DNA of 64,000 bases, from positions 8,478,156-8,542,155 of the forward strand of contig OX155954.1 in NCBI GenBank assembly GCA_944548615.1. The letters run 5' to 3'. Positions 13,054 through 25,291 of the stretch are shown in pieces. The DNA comes from Micropterix aruncella. Lineage: Eukaryota; Arthropoda; Insecta; Lepidoptera; Micropterigidae. The notes beneath the pieces are model-generated. The model made no database searches. It was not told the DNA's origin and was given only the letters and a program-made list of their open reading frames with translations. Position numbers and translations under genes: made by a program. Every line of letters begins with the position of its first letter. Position 1 is the first letter of the stretch.

Positions 13054-13287
13054 CACAGTATGCCGTACCGAGAGTACAATAGACGCACTCCCTAGAGACA
13101 GGGAATTGCGAGGATAGGGTGCGAAAGAAGTTAGCAGAGGGGTACGTCTCGACGAACGCCTTTGGTTAGCGTTACACGTGGGTGACGGTGATGGACTTTT
13201 TCTAACGTTTGAATATCCACGTCGGCCGAGTAGCGGAGCCTTGATTTGAAATTTGTTCTAAGAGAAACTGCTGTCTGGTATACTTTG
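13054..13287 (+). mobile_element. MITE with CACAGTATRCC ends, copy 1
   Basis: Ends CACAGTATGCC and GGTATACTTTG are inverted. Flanks ATAATAC and ATAATAT make a 7-bp imperfect target duplication. The interior matches 32874-33144 (e.g. GTCTCGACGAACGCCTTTGG). It lies about 490 bases upstream of the Rab start codon. Confidence 0.75.
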
Positions 13288-13773
13288 ATAATATTATTAC
13301 TCCGTTTTTGGAGGGTGTGGTGGGTTTAGGACAGTTGCATTGTCACATGTGGGCGTCAATCTTGCAACTCATTTCCTCCCCTTTCGAAACCGTACAATGG
13401 AAGATGCGGATATTGCAATTTTAGATATTTTTTCTAGAAAGGAGTTGATTATTTTCCTGGAGATGGAGATCTTTAAAGATATGAAATAGAGATTTGGCTG
13501 GCGGGCCACGAGCGCCAATATCCACCGCGTGATTTAATATTACAAATCATTCGTAATGACTTTTATGATTTATTTTGAAATTTTACGCAAATAATTTATT
13601 ATCTCGTATAATACAGCATTCATTTAATTGCAATCTTGTCGATAGATCCAAATGAATAAAACTACGAACAGAAACACTAAAAAAGCGCGTCACTAAATGC
13701 AACGTCAATAAAATTGAACCATGACGTATAAGTGTTGAAAAGTGCTGAAAGTGTTAAATTGTGTTTTTGCAAA

Positions 13774-13998
13774 ATGTGGGATCAAGCCAATAGTCAGCCG
13801 CGCAACCACGAACGCCGCGTGGTGATCACGAGGGTGCGACCCACGTGGGCGCACAACCTGCCCCGAGCGGACGAGCGCGACGAAGAGAGAGACGGCATGA
13901 CCGATCAGCTGATAGGAATGGGTCACAGTGAACCGACGACGCCGACCGATGGCTGCGACAATCGCAGCAAGGACGAGGTTTACGACGTTTTCGGAAAG
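13774..13998 (+). CDS. Rab26: Rab26/37 exon 1: N-terminal extension
   Basis: 75 codons starting [15 protein letters not shown], rich in charged residues, ending DVYDVFGK-like (EVYDVFGK) before GTAAGT, phase 0. The run [20 protein letters not shown] across the intron is continuous Rab sequence. Long variable N-termini are normal in Rab26 and Rab37. Confidence 0.88.
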
Positions 13999-16900
13999 GT
14001 AAGTACGGTAGAGTTATATTTCCTTGAAAACCATACACATCTAAAATCTTCAACAATTACATAAACGGGCTATCCACTGTAATTCATTAAGAAAGAATGA
14101 AATACTTCCAATTCCCATTGAGGACCGTTTTATCTAAATGATACATGATCAAAAATCTTTATTTTTACATGACGAACATGTAATTTATAAAACATTTCCT
14201 AAGAATTATATTTAAATTAAACAAAAAAAAACAGGTTTTTGAGTCAGATATTAATAAATCTAAACTCATACTGATAATTTTAAATACAAATCTTCTTTGC
14301 TATCTTAGTTATAAAAGTGCGAAATTTTATCAAAGCGATACTATTGCCGTAGATGTATCGCTTTGACAAGTATAGCTTTGACTTTCTGTGGTAATTTCAG
14401 CATTGACAATTTTATAGTATTTGGTATCTCGACTCTTATACAAAAAAAAAGACTTCAGTAGCTTGTGGTAGGGCCTTTTTATTATTATCCCCTAATGTGT
14501 CTATATTACTATTTTCTTTGCGAATATAGTAATATAAACATAAACACAGAATCTAAGATTATCTATGGATGATCACTTTGAAAAAAACTCCCATTTTGCG
14601 TCTGCTTAAAAATGTTTTACTATTGTTTCCTACAACTTTCTTTTACTGATGACTGCGGCTCCGAGAGAAGAGCATAAATCTATAGAGACACACAATGTAA
14701 TATTTCGTTTACCTTACCAGATAACAATTCAAACTTGCCGCCGCAGTGTCGTTGCCACTGCGTATAAATTCCGAGTCAGAATAATATATTTTCATCGTCG
14801 TATGAGCGTTTGAGCGGCTTGCTCGCTCTACAGTACTAATTAAATCGTCAACAAGAGAACACACTGTCTTTTACTAACGACGACACCGCACCGCGCGCCG
14901 CCGCGTGTAATATCGCGGGAACAAAGGATCATCGTAATTGCAATAAAAAACCTAATTTATATGGATCCATAAGGGCCCATACATGTGTTAAAATGGTGAC
15001 CACGACGTGAGTAATAAAATTAATAATTCGTATGGACCCGTAATGGCCCATACATGTGTTAAAAAACCATTATAAACCTATTTTTTTTAAATAAACCTCA
15101 TGTATCAGTTCAATAAAACGGCCCTCAAGTTATAAAACTCGACAGTTGTTTAACCCTTCCTATACGAGTTAACCATTTTTGGTTAGACGCTTACAAACGC
15201 TAAGATTTGAGCTAATCAATTTTGGTTTGGGCGCTCCGCGCTGCGTAAAATGCGATTTATTACTCGAATTGCGATCCTATCCGCGTATAAAGTATGCGAT
15301 ATCGAAAAAGTCGAACGGTCGAACTCTAGTCGACGACTGTTAGCCAATAATTACCAGCAATAATCAGTTTTTGCTAGTCTCCCGCCGCGCGCCCGCCGCG
15401 ACTCTTCGAGCCGCCGCGCGCCGTGCGGCTCGTGATTTTGTGATTTTCGTGTTGTTTTTGTGCTATTTCCTGCAAAACCGTAAGTGATTTGCATTCTAGG
15501 ATGATTTCCGAAAGAGAATTTCTAATTTGGGACAGCTCATCTGCTTTTTTTCACGATTTATCGCGTTAAATATTTTGACGTTAGCTTTGCAAAAAATGTT
15601 CGTTTCTTTTCCCGAATTATGACGAAAAATCGCGAATTATGACGTAATATTCGTTTAATTCGCTTATAAAACAGCTATTATTTGATTTACATCGTATATA
15701 ATCACAAAATTGGCTATATTTTGCTCAATTCAACTTGATTTCTAATTTGACATCAGACATCGGACATTCGGAGAATACATCGATTTTTTCTTGGCTGAGT
15801 AACTAAATGTTTTTGTATGCAAATAAGTAAAACAAAATATAAGTTTAGGTAAAGTATTTAATAAAGAACATAACTGTATTTACAATTTTTGCATATTTTA
15901 CGTATTTTGTGATAAAAACATCGAAATTATTTGAATAGGCGACTTTTTTTCAGTTCGCCAACTTTGTAATATTTATTCATTATTATCTTAATTGTTTTAC
16001 GAGATAATCTTACAATGTTTTATATTTCAAATTTCAATTCGATCATTTTACAGTTATTCTTTTTATGATCCGTATAGTGGTTTACAAGTTATAGTCGTTT
16101 TACTCAAGTTCATTTACTTGCGCCGAATTTACAAGCGAAAATGTCGCCGGCGTAAGTGACAACTGAATTTTTACTTCGCGATTGGAAGGGTTAAATGAGA
16201 ACTTTAACTTCCGCAATATTCTATAGTACCTACCACTGAACCATCAAAAAATCTGATATCTCGTATACTGAAAACGTGTCAGAGACAGAAACTTCAAAAG
16301 AAATGAGTTTTTTTTCTTAAACTGTTTCTGCTAGAATTACATGAATTCGTCATTCTGCATTACCTACATTATCGTTTGCGTTGCCACCTGGTTGCAGCAT
16401 ACGTTTATTGAACTACACACCTAATGTTCCATTGGTGACTCTATCACCTAACCGGCTGTCTAAGGTACAACATATAGTTTTTCCAAGATTTACCTGTTAA
16501 ATTAATATAATTATATTATTTTTCGGCCTTTACATAGATAGTTAACCCATCTACATAACTGAAATTTATATTAAGTAAGCATCTTCGCACCAGTAAACCT
16601 AGGTCTTTTTACAAAATATGTCGGACATCTTCGCACCAGTAAACCTAGGTACTTTTACAAAATATGTCGGATATTATAGATACCCAACTCTCAGATTAAC
16701 GCTCAGATCCACACTCCACACACACACACACTCAACACACATCCACACACCCTAAATACAACCCTTTTATGTACTAGTTTTTTTTAAGGGTATTTTAGTT
16801 TTATTAAGTAGTTGTCAACGTAACCAACGTAATGTCTGTAATTTTATTGACATCGGTAAACGGTTTTATTTATTATTAAAATATAGGTTTACTGCAATTA

Positions 16901-19900
16901 TTATATAATAGAATAACTTTATTGTGCTATAAAAACATTGCCTAATTAATATTACACTGGTTTTATAAAAAAAAAGAAAATTTATGCACAAATGGCGGAC
17001 CAATATAATAACTGTGTGATTTTCAAAAACAAAGAATTGAATTGAGAATTGAATAATAAAATACATAAAGGTTACTGAAGCTAGTTAAAATCCATATTTT
17101 AATTCAATTTATTATTCAATTATTTTTTTTATTTATTGTGATTGTGGTGTAGTAATATGTATAGTTTTGCAATTATTCAGTGCCGCACAACCTGACTTTT
17201 ACAATATTTTTGTTACATTCACAATGTACAATAGTTTTGTTTCATTCAACAATAAATATAAACAAACACATATTATAACAATTGTACCATATCAGTTAGG
17301 CTGGGTATCAAAAAGTTAAATTGGGTAGGTATAAAAATTATTTGACTAATATAATTAAAATTTAACGGAAAAATAAACAACAGTAAATATTTAAAACTTT
17401 ATTGTGCTATAAAATATTGCTTAATTAATATTACACTGGTTATTAAAAAAAAAGACAATTTATGCACAAATGGCGGACCAATATAATACTGTGTGGTTTT
17501 CAAAAAAAAAAGAATTGAATTGAGAATTGAATAAAATATTACATAAAGGCTACTGAAGCCAGTTGAAATCCATATTTTAATTCAATTTATTATTCAATAA
17601 TTTTTTTTATTTATTGTGATTGTGGTGTAGTAATATGTATAGTTTTGCAATTATTCAGTGCCGCACAACCTGACTTACAATATTTTTGTTACATTCAACA
17701 ATGTACAATATTTTTGTTCCACAATAAATATAAACAAACACATATTATAACAATAGTACTATATCAGTTAGGTTGGGTATCAAAAAGGGTAGGTATAAAA
17801 ATTATTTGACTAATATAATTAAAATTTAACGGAAAAATAAACAACACTAAATAACTCAGAATAAAATATTGTTACGCAATAACTTAAAAAAATAATATAA
17901 AAAAATAATATTCAACATAAAAGTATCTATGATTGAGATTATATAGATTCTTCATCTTTTCCTTTTCTTAACCTCATTCGTATTTCAGTTGTGGTTTGAT
18001 ACGGTTTGTCTTTTCAAGATCATCTCGTGAGTTCAATATTGTTATTGCAGTTATTTGCTGTCTATATTTATTTCCTCATTATTCATCACATGATCGTTAA
18101 CTTTGTGGACGACGACTTAGAATTATACAATGCTAGTTAGGATTCTTCATCGTTTTACATTCGTTTAGTTTATTGCTTCACTTCAATAAAATCAGGTTAA
18201 TAAATGTAGGCAGAATTCGTTATTTCGATAGCAGAAAATTACGATAGTTTTTTTTTGTTTTCCAGGTGATGCTGTTGGGGGACTCCGGCGTCGGAAAGAC
18301 CTNNNNNNNNNNNNNNNNNNNNNNNNNNNNNNNNNNNNNNNNNNNNNNNNNNNNNNNNNNNNNNNNNNNNNNNNNNNNNNNNNNNNNNNNNNNNNNNNNN
18401 NNNNNNNNNNNNNNNNNNNNNNNNNNNNNNNNNNNNNNNNNNNNNNNNNNNNNNNNNNNNNNNNNNNNNNNNNNNNNNNNNNNNNNNNNNNNNNNNNNNN
18501 NNGACAGGGCCAAGTCAGGAAAACGGCCTAATTTAATATAAGATTAGTAGTAAAAGTTTATTAGGACAAATTTGAGCACATTTTAATATATTTCAAACTT
18601 AAGCAAATGCTTATTACATTATGTGTTATTAAATAACATTATGAATACATAAAATAAACAATATAGGCATGTATTGCAAGTTAAAAATTTTTTGCTTGAT
18701 TTATTATTACCGAAAAAGCGATTAAAACAATAACAAAGGTATTTTAGCGACTTTCCGGTACTTTGCGCAACATAATTGTGACTAGGTAAAAATGGTCACA
18801 TGGGTGTTACGTAATGTTTAGGTAGGGGGAGGTACATAAAAACGTTACGGCGCGTTATATGGGGGGGGGGGGGGTCAAAAATCTTCAAAAATTGCGTTAC
18901 GTAATTCAAATTCTTTATTTTACAAAAATCATAGTAACAGATACAGATTAAACCTAACCTAACTGGATCGCACGGGACGGTGGTAATAATTCAGCCGTAA
19001 ACTGTCACATACGGAGAGCCAGGGTGACTACTAACTTTGTGTGATATTATATAATATTTCACGTGCCTCTAATTGTTTAATTATTTTCAGCTTTGCTACT
19101 CCTTTACGACGTCACGAATAAGACGAGTTTTGACAATATTCGAGCATGGCTAGGAGAAATAAGGGAATACGCACAAGAGGACGTCGTTATCATGCTTTTA
19201 GGTAATTATTTATTTCCTCATTAGGTTTATAATTTAATCCATAAACTTGTGAAGTAAAAACTCGGCCGTACCTTTTGCATCCCGGAAGGGACGTTACACA
19301 TTCAGGGGATCCACAGCCACAGGGTGACGACATTAGCGTTGCAGATCAATTTGTAGGAGTTTATTAATAATCGAAGACTATCGCGGTTGTTTCACAATAT
19401 GAAAAGGTTTAAACACAAATTTACTGCGTGAATTTCGTAGCACCCGACGTTTCGGCAATGTTACCATAGACAATGGCGGTTGCAACATAGCCGAAAGTTC
19501 GGGTGCTACACAATTCATGCGGTAAATTCGTGTTTAAACCTTATTATAATTAAATGGTTTCCAAATTTAAATTCATGGCGACAGCATATTTTAAAATTTT
19601 CTTAATATGAAATAATAATTATAATTATTAAATTTAGCGAATAAAGTGCAATTATGCAGTCTGGATTACCTCGCAGTAGACACAGGACGCGTCCCGAATG
19701 TACTCGATCGCAGTTTGCACGTCGGTCTAATTATCATGGAAAGCAAAAGTTTTGATAATCTGGAGAGCCGCATTGATAATCTGGATAGAGTAGTTTCATA
19801 TCAAAGAATATTACTGAAGCAGCAAAGCGACAAAGGGAGTAGGGGAGAAAGAAACAATATCTTATCCGGTCCAATTGTTATCTTCGCCTGCTCGCGCTAG

Positions 19901-22900
19901 TGGTTCTCTTCAAAATAGCTGGCTGCGGCGACCCAGGGGTCTTCGCGGTGTTCCCTGCTAGACAACAAATGAGGCAATGACGACCGAGCTTAGGCGGTAT
20001 ACCTTAACACCCAGTAGGGCAACTATCTGGGCGAGGCTTCAGTGGCCTGGAGAGCCAAATGCTCTCCGAAGTCCTGGTGCAGAAGGCAACGGGAAACCAC
20101 TGCACGATTTTCCCCTAGTACTCAGCTTCATATGGATCTAAAAGAAGTATGTAGAGCTGACTGCCAACCTTCTGTAGTCGAAGAGGCACCCAAAGAAGAA
20201 GAATAATAACTTGGCATATTATTATGTACATATTTATGATGATAACTATAACCTATGTTATTATCTTGCTTAAATCAGCGTACTGAATATTAATAAGAGT
20301 GGCAGAACCGTCACACTTTGAGGATTTCAGAGGCTCTATTAGAAACGATAGCGTCACCCTTACCTGATCTCTAACTAAATAACTGAAGCATGTCCTTCAA
20401 CCTGGATATCCTTCTTCGACTCTGAGTTCTTCCCAGGAATTTTGCCCCTTATAATATTCTGCAGAAGTTGGTATTTTTCAATACACGTGAAACAATACAC
20501 AACTAAACCTGTCAACTACAACGGGCGAACCCGTCACCTCAGGAAGTTTTAACGAAAAGTATCGTTCTGTCTCCCGTGAGGTGAGCGCAGAAGACTTGTG
20601 CCGTCCTCGCAGTCCTCTACCTTACGAAGCGGTGATACGGTGTTTGCCGAGCCTATCGCGGACCACGGCGCTCTTAATCCGGCTACTACCCGGAATCGGG
20701 TAGCATATTGGTCGTTTCAAGAGCAGTCGCTGTAAGGTCAAGCAACTACTCCCGCTCTATAGGAGACAGTACATTTTCAAGATTCGAAGATTCTGACTGA
20801 CCCCGACTGTCAGTCAGAATGCACAATCGATTGGCTGGTGCCGCACGGTGCGCAAACCGTCCAGGAGCGACGGAAGGTTGACTCCTGGGGAAAACCGGCC
20901 CGTAGGCCAGAGTCCTGCCGGGTTCGCACTTCATACGTGGAGGCCGCCAGATGGGTGTTGACCCGTGAGTTTGACCGACCCTGAACAAATGAGTCTTAGT
21001 GGCCAACAGCAACAGGGCCTATTAGATCCCAAACACAATTCACAATATCATGTGGCCAAAATACGACATTTTTCGCCGTTTTATGGTGGTACCTAAGTAT
21101 GTGGGACTTGCACCAACCGTCCTGTTAACGTCTGCTAACCGTGGTTGGCTAACCACGATAAACAATTTAACAGCCGGTTAAATTATGACTGCTTGCACCA
21201 ACTATTTGGACGCCCGGTTAACTAAGCCGTTCGGGGTCCGCAAAAACATTTTTTCAGTGTTGGAACATAACCATAGACACAACTGAAATCGAGATTGCTT
21301 ACCTTAGCCAATCACAGCACAGTTCAAAATGGCGGAAGGGAGGTTCTCAGCTCATCAGCTGTCAAACTGCTACATGCTTTTGTCCATGTCTCGCTTTCGC
21401 GTCGTTCCTGATCATCAGACATATTAGGTAAACGTTTTACGAGTGCGATAACCAAAAAAAAGCCAAGAAGCGACGGCTCAGGCGACGCGATCAAATCTAA
21501 TCTCGAAAATTGACAGCTAACGCTTGACAGCTCGCTAACTGCTGGTTAGTGGTGCTAACCCGGCACCACGGCTCGGTTAGGGAATTTAACTGCCGTTAGC
21601 TTAACAAAGTATGGTGTAAGCAGTTCCGAGTATTTAACTGTGGTTAGACTTTTTAAACACGGTTATCTATCTTAACCGAGGTTGGTGCAAGTTGCCCTGC
21701 TTACAGAAATTTCTCATTACGAACCCTCGCTGCCCATGGTGACATAATCTAGGTTAGCTCGGAATCGATGAGAACCCCTTGAAAATTAGATATTCTACGT
21801 TCATGTGGTAAATTAAAAATATAAAATTACAAAGTTTTAGGGGTAGGTTTGGATGCTGAAATAAAATCAACCGAAAACAACCCCAAAATAAATTGAAATC
21901 GCTGCTGAAGGCAGTGCGAACAAAGATGAAAATGAAACAAGCGATACACTATGATGACCTCAAAAATCTGAAAATAACTTGATAAATATCAACATGCAAC
22001 TGCACATAAAGAAAAAGAAAATATGACTAACATTTACAAATAAACACAGACCACATCCATGCATTCGCACTTTTTTAATACATGTCTTTTTCAAGATTGT
22101 TTTATATAGGGCGACCATTCATAATCATATTCATACGGTATTTTTCAAAAAAGACTAGGTATCTACAACAAGCATAGGTAGATACCTAATCTGGTGAAAT
22201 CGTCAAGAAAAAAATACATATTAGATAAATTACATATTAGTTAAATTTAAAAATGAAAAACCATAGTAAAAATATAAATAGTGGCAATAGTGTCAAATTA
22301 AAAGACATAACAAAATAAAATAAAAATAATCGCATTAAAAAAAATATAACAAAACTTATACGAAATGTTAAGTGATCCACTAATTAAATTCCAACATAAT
22401 TTGGAAATAATACCGTTTCAATAGTCAACTTAACAACTATAACGCCTGAAGCGTATTATAAAAAAATCCTATCAATATTGTAAAATAGCATTTCATGCCC
22501 TAAACTTTTTAAATCTAATATTTAATCTTTTTATAAAACTCTCGAATAATTTAACCAGAAGTCAAGTTTGAAGAGGGAGGCAGTTAAAAAGCTTAAAACT
22601 AACGTAATTGAAGGACTTTTAAGTCTGTGTTAGATGCACTCTGGGAAGGGCAATATTTAACCGTTGGCGAGTGTCATGGGTGTCATACGTCACTTATAAA
22701 CTGTGGACATCTGAATTTCATTCACAAGTAAGTCTTGAGGTGTGTTTGCGGGAATAAAAGAAAAGGGGATTGCGACCTTCCGACCCGCCCGATGTCGTAC
22801 CATGCCTCACCTTCTTAAGATGATAATGTTTAATCAAATCCGTGGTGATCTCGTTTTACTTTGACTCTGGACTGTCCGTCCCGTTCTATTGAATATTCAG

Positions 22901-25291
22901 CCCTCAGTCGTTGATAAATTGAATAGTCTCACAAGAATCCGTAGCCATGCACAACACTAACAAACCAGCTTCACCGTTGCAGATTAAAGTGCTGGTATAT
23001 TCTCAATCTATCATAAGATTCTATCATAGCAAGTCTTCGATACGTACCTACTGATAGTTCTCGGCCAACCACATGCCTACGAAACAATGAGATTAAGAGT
23101 ATTTGCGAGACTTATATTCTCAGAATCGGCAGAGGCTCGCGCTCTCGACGATGATAATAATATTAAAATTTTACTGTATAGTCGACGAAATACTATTTGC
23201 CAAAAGTGTCGTTAGCACATTGGTACATTTTTCACAACGATCGAGACCTTTTTCACACCTATCGTCGAATGTCTAATGGCTTGGTATGGTTAGACTAAAT
23301 CGCCTTGATCGCTTAATAATATTAATTATTTATACGTATCAATTTTCAAGCAAAAACACTAATAATAACATTGGCCCATTATCGCAAGAACTAGATCCGA
23401 GAGTATTGTTTTCTTCTGAAATATTACCGCGAGTTACTTCTCAAGGGCGAAACATCTTTGAAAATAGGAAAGCTAAATTAAAAGCGTGCAGATAGACGAA
23501 AGTGAAAGCTTTGACTGAACTGATAATAATAATGCGAACGCAATGATCATTAACTTGGTAGGTAACTAAACGATTAGGACTATTCGGTTCGATTTCGAAA
23601 TCATCAGTATTTAGTGCGTATTTTAATATGTCTGTCTGAAATACACATTGTACAATTATTGTTAGGTACCTATACTGCAATATTTACTCTGATCGTTGGT
23701 GGTATAAAGTTCAAGATGTTATGATCGAACCCGGTGCAGCGGTCAGTTTGTGCCTTTAAAGCGTTTGTTAAAGTGTTCCACGCAGGTAGAATCGATCTCC
23801 ATAGTATTTAGTGCGTATTTTAATATATCTGTCTGAAATACACATTGTACAATTATTGTTAGGTACCTATACTGCAATATTTACTCTGATCGTTGGTGGT
23901 ATAAAGTTCAAGATGTTATGATCGAACCCGGTGCAGCGGTCAGTTTGTGCCTTTAAAGCGTTTGTTAAAGTGTTCCACGCAGGTAGAATCGATCTCCATA
24001 GTAAAATAAACTGTTACAACTTGTTGGGAATCACTGTTTATTTTATGACATTTTAACGACACTTTTGTCAAATAATATTTCGTAAACTATAAACGGTTAA
24101 CCAGCTATAATAAGACTGCGCAAACCCCCAAAGATCTCACAACTGATAATCAAAGAATATAAGTAGGTGTCTCTAATTTAATTCAAAATGTCATAGCAGA
24201 TCCAATACCTAAATCTTTTCATAATAACATTGTCATTAAATTACTGGAATTTCAAATTATATCCACAAAGCCTAAAAAAAATGATTCTACCTTTAAGATA
24301 TTGGGTTTTAACAATAAAACAAAGCCAAACATTAAACATGAAGACATACATTTCAATAAAACAAACAAACAAGTCATCAAATAGGCGGGCACTCTTTTTT
24401 TTAGCACTCTTTTTTAGCACCTTTATTTTAGATCTAACATACTCCTAGGAGTTACAACCAATTAAATTGTAATGCGTCTGATTTAAACAATTAAAAGTGA
24501 GTTCAAAAAGCACTAATATATATATATATATTTTTAAATCATAAATTTTTAGTCACATTTGAATGAAATTTGATATATGTTTTAGTAATCTATGCCCAAT
24601 TACTAATTTCGTAATTACTAGGAAGGTATAATTAAAGCTTTATATTAAATGTAGTAACAAACGATACAAGAGAAATAATTTCCGTATTAACCGCAAGGTA
24701 AATGTTGAAACATATAATCGAGTAATAGAGTTTCAACAAAATTCCTTGTAATTCGACAAAATTACGATTGAAACATCGTTCGTAAGAATCAATCCAATAT
24801 TTTTCTCAGTGCAATTTAATCATTTTGGGGTTTGGTACAATTTAGCAGTTATTACAAGTTGCCAAAATATTGGGGTTTCACGGCGCGGGCGTTTTAACAG
24901 CGATATGAAAAGAAAAGAAAAACATCAAACTATTTATCTCAGTCCATTAGAAGTCGGTACATCCATCTAAATCGGGGAGTCGAGGATCGTAGCCACGGTC
25001 GCCTACCTTCATCGAAGAGTACACTCTATTCCAGGTAACAAATGCGACAGCGGCAACGAGCGGCAGGTGCGTCGCGAGGACGGCGAGCGGCTGGCGCGCG
25101 AGTACCGGGTTCCCTTCCTGGAGACCAGCGCCAAGAGCGGCGTCAACGTGGACGCGGCCTTCGCGGCGGTGGCGCGCGCGCTGCGCGACCGCCACGCGGC
25201 GCGCGCGCGGAGGGACGACGCGCGCTTCAGCGTGCACGAGTACGTGCGCGAGCACGCCTCCAAATCCGGCTGCCCGCCGTGCAGCGCTTGA
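13774..25291 (+). CDS. Rab26: Rab26/Rab37-family small GTPase, four exon pieces with a gap in the middle
   Basis: Membrane-trafficking GTPase, related to the Rab26/Rab37 pair that acts on secretory vesicles. Visible motifs in order: a 75-residue N-terminal extension; P-loop GDSGVGKT (G1); [20 protein letters not shown], typical of this Rab group; NKCD (G4); ETSAKSG (G5); and a C-terminus with two cysteines (CPPCSA) suited to geranylgeranylation. The switch I and switch II/WDTAGQ part (about 60 residues) is missing because it falls in the run of Ns. Phases of all visible joins agree. Chosen start: ATG 13774 in context CAAAATGT; an in-frame TAA lies at 13729-13731 with no other in-frame ATG before it. 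Rab26 and Rab37 are hard to separate from this much sequence, and many insects have a single gene for both. Introns are 4-6 kb and repeat-rich. Confidence 0.92.
15364..15479 (+). promoter_or_regulatory. Possible alternative first exon/promoter in Rab intron 1
   Basis: A CpG-rich block surrounded by AT-rich intron begins near a TCAGTT initiator-like sequence and ends exactly at a consensus donor (CC|GTAAGTG at 15480). No long ORF, so it would be a 5' UTR exon. Splicing to the P-loop exon would leave the in-frame ATG at 18269. Inference only. Confidence 0.3.
16915..17857. repeat. 480-bp tandem duplication in Rab intron 1
   Basis: AACTTTATTGTGCTATAAAA at 16915 recurs at 17395, and the two units match with small indels throughout. 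The part around CAATTTATGCACAAATGGCG has a distant relative at 61437-61520, so the unit probably derives from a dispersed element. Confidence 0.85.
18266..18302 (+). CDS. Rab26: Rab26/37 exon 2 start: P-loop, cut by assembly gap
   Basis: After TTTTCCAG the sequence reads [12 protein letters not shown] and one more base before the Ns begin. This is the GTP-binding P-loop. The end of the exon is not in the assembly. Confidence 0.95.
18303..18502. other. Assembly gap (200 Ns)
   Basis: Exactly 200 Ns, the usual placeholder size. It must hide the rest of Rab exon 2 and probably an exon boundary, because the switch regions are not found between 18503 and 19090. Confidence 0.98.
19091..19201 (+). 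CDS. Rab26: Rab26/37 internal exon
   Basis: 37 residues starting in a split Ala codon: [19 protein letters not shown], then [15 protein letters not shown] and the first base of Gly. Acceptor TTTTCAG, donor GTAATT. The Gly codon completes on the last exon (LLG|NKCD). Confidence 0.96.
19407..19540. repeat. Foldback element, copy 1
   Basis: Inverted arms from GGTTTAAACACAAATTTACT to its complement ending 19540, with GCACCCGACGTTTCGGC/GCCGAAAGTTCGGGTGC in the middle. Same family as 34511-34664, 52135-52287 and 56290-56458. Confidence 0.8.
19890..20215 (+). mobile_element. LINE 3' end (RTE-like) with GAAGAAGAA tail
   Basis: Contains GGCAACGGGAAACCACTGCA and ends CAAAGAAGAAGAATAATAA, a form familiar from RTE-type LINE 3' ends in Lepidoptera. 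No RT domain remains. The family name is from memory and unverified. Confidence 0.5.
20508..21035 (+). repeat. Repeat A copy with internal deletion
   Basis: Starts TCAACTACAACGGGCGAACC and ends GGGCCTATTAGATCCC. It lacks an internal part present at 57529-58145. Sits in the third visible Rab intron. Confidence 0.82.
21102..21698. mobile_element. MITE with (G)GGACTTGCACCAACC ends
   Basis: Left end GGGACTTGCACCAACC and right end GGTTGGTGCAAGTTGCCCT are inverted with small differences. The interior repeats GGTTAA/TTAACC words near both ends. No ORF. A clear target duplication was not found. Confidence 0.65.
23606..23999. repeat. 197-bp tandem duplication, near identical
   Basis: AGTATTTAGTGCGTATTTTA begins at 23606 and 23803. 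The units match almost base for base (ATATG versus ATATA being the one clear difference). Located in the intron before the last Rab exon. Confidence 0.9.
25035..25291 (+). CDS. Rab26: Rab26/37 last exon
   Basis: Finishes the split Gly and gives NKCD (guanine specificity), [20 protein letters not shown], a long Ala/Arg-rich helix and a tail ending [12 protein letters not shown]. The exon is very GC-rich against AT-rich flanks, so codons are almost all G/C-ending. Cysteines sit 6 and 3 residues from the end rather than as the usual CC or CXC pair. Confidence 0.95.

Larger units (their letters stand above)
13999..18265 (+). other. Rab intron 1
   Basis: Starts GTAAGT and ends TTTTCCAG. It contains the CpG-rich block at 15364-15479, a 46-base tandem pair at about 16580-16675, a CA-rich stretch near 16715-16755 and a 480-bp tandem duplication at 16915-17857. 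Confidence 0.75.

Noticed and set aside
13826..14056. Minus-strand ORF over Rab exon 1
   Set aside because: Antisense shadow of a real coding exon with a good donor site on the plus strand.
18266..18541. ORF running through the Ns
   Set aside because: The part after the gap does not look like Rab sequence and the gap length is arbitrary.
19646..19900. 84-codon plus-strand ORF with a coiled-coil look
   Set aside because: Adjacent to a LINE 3' end and may be part of it, but no family recognised and no splice or start evidence.
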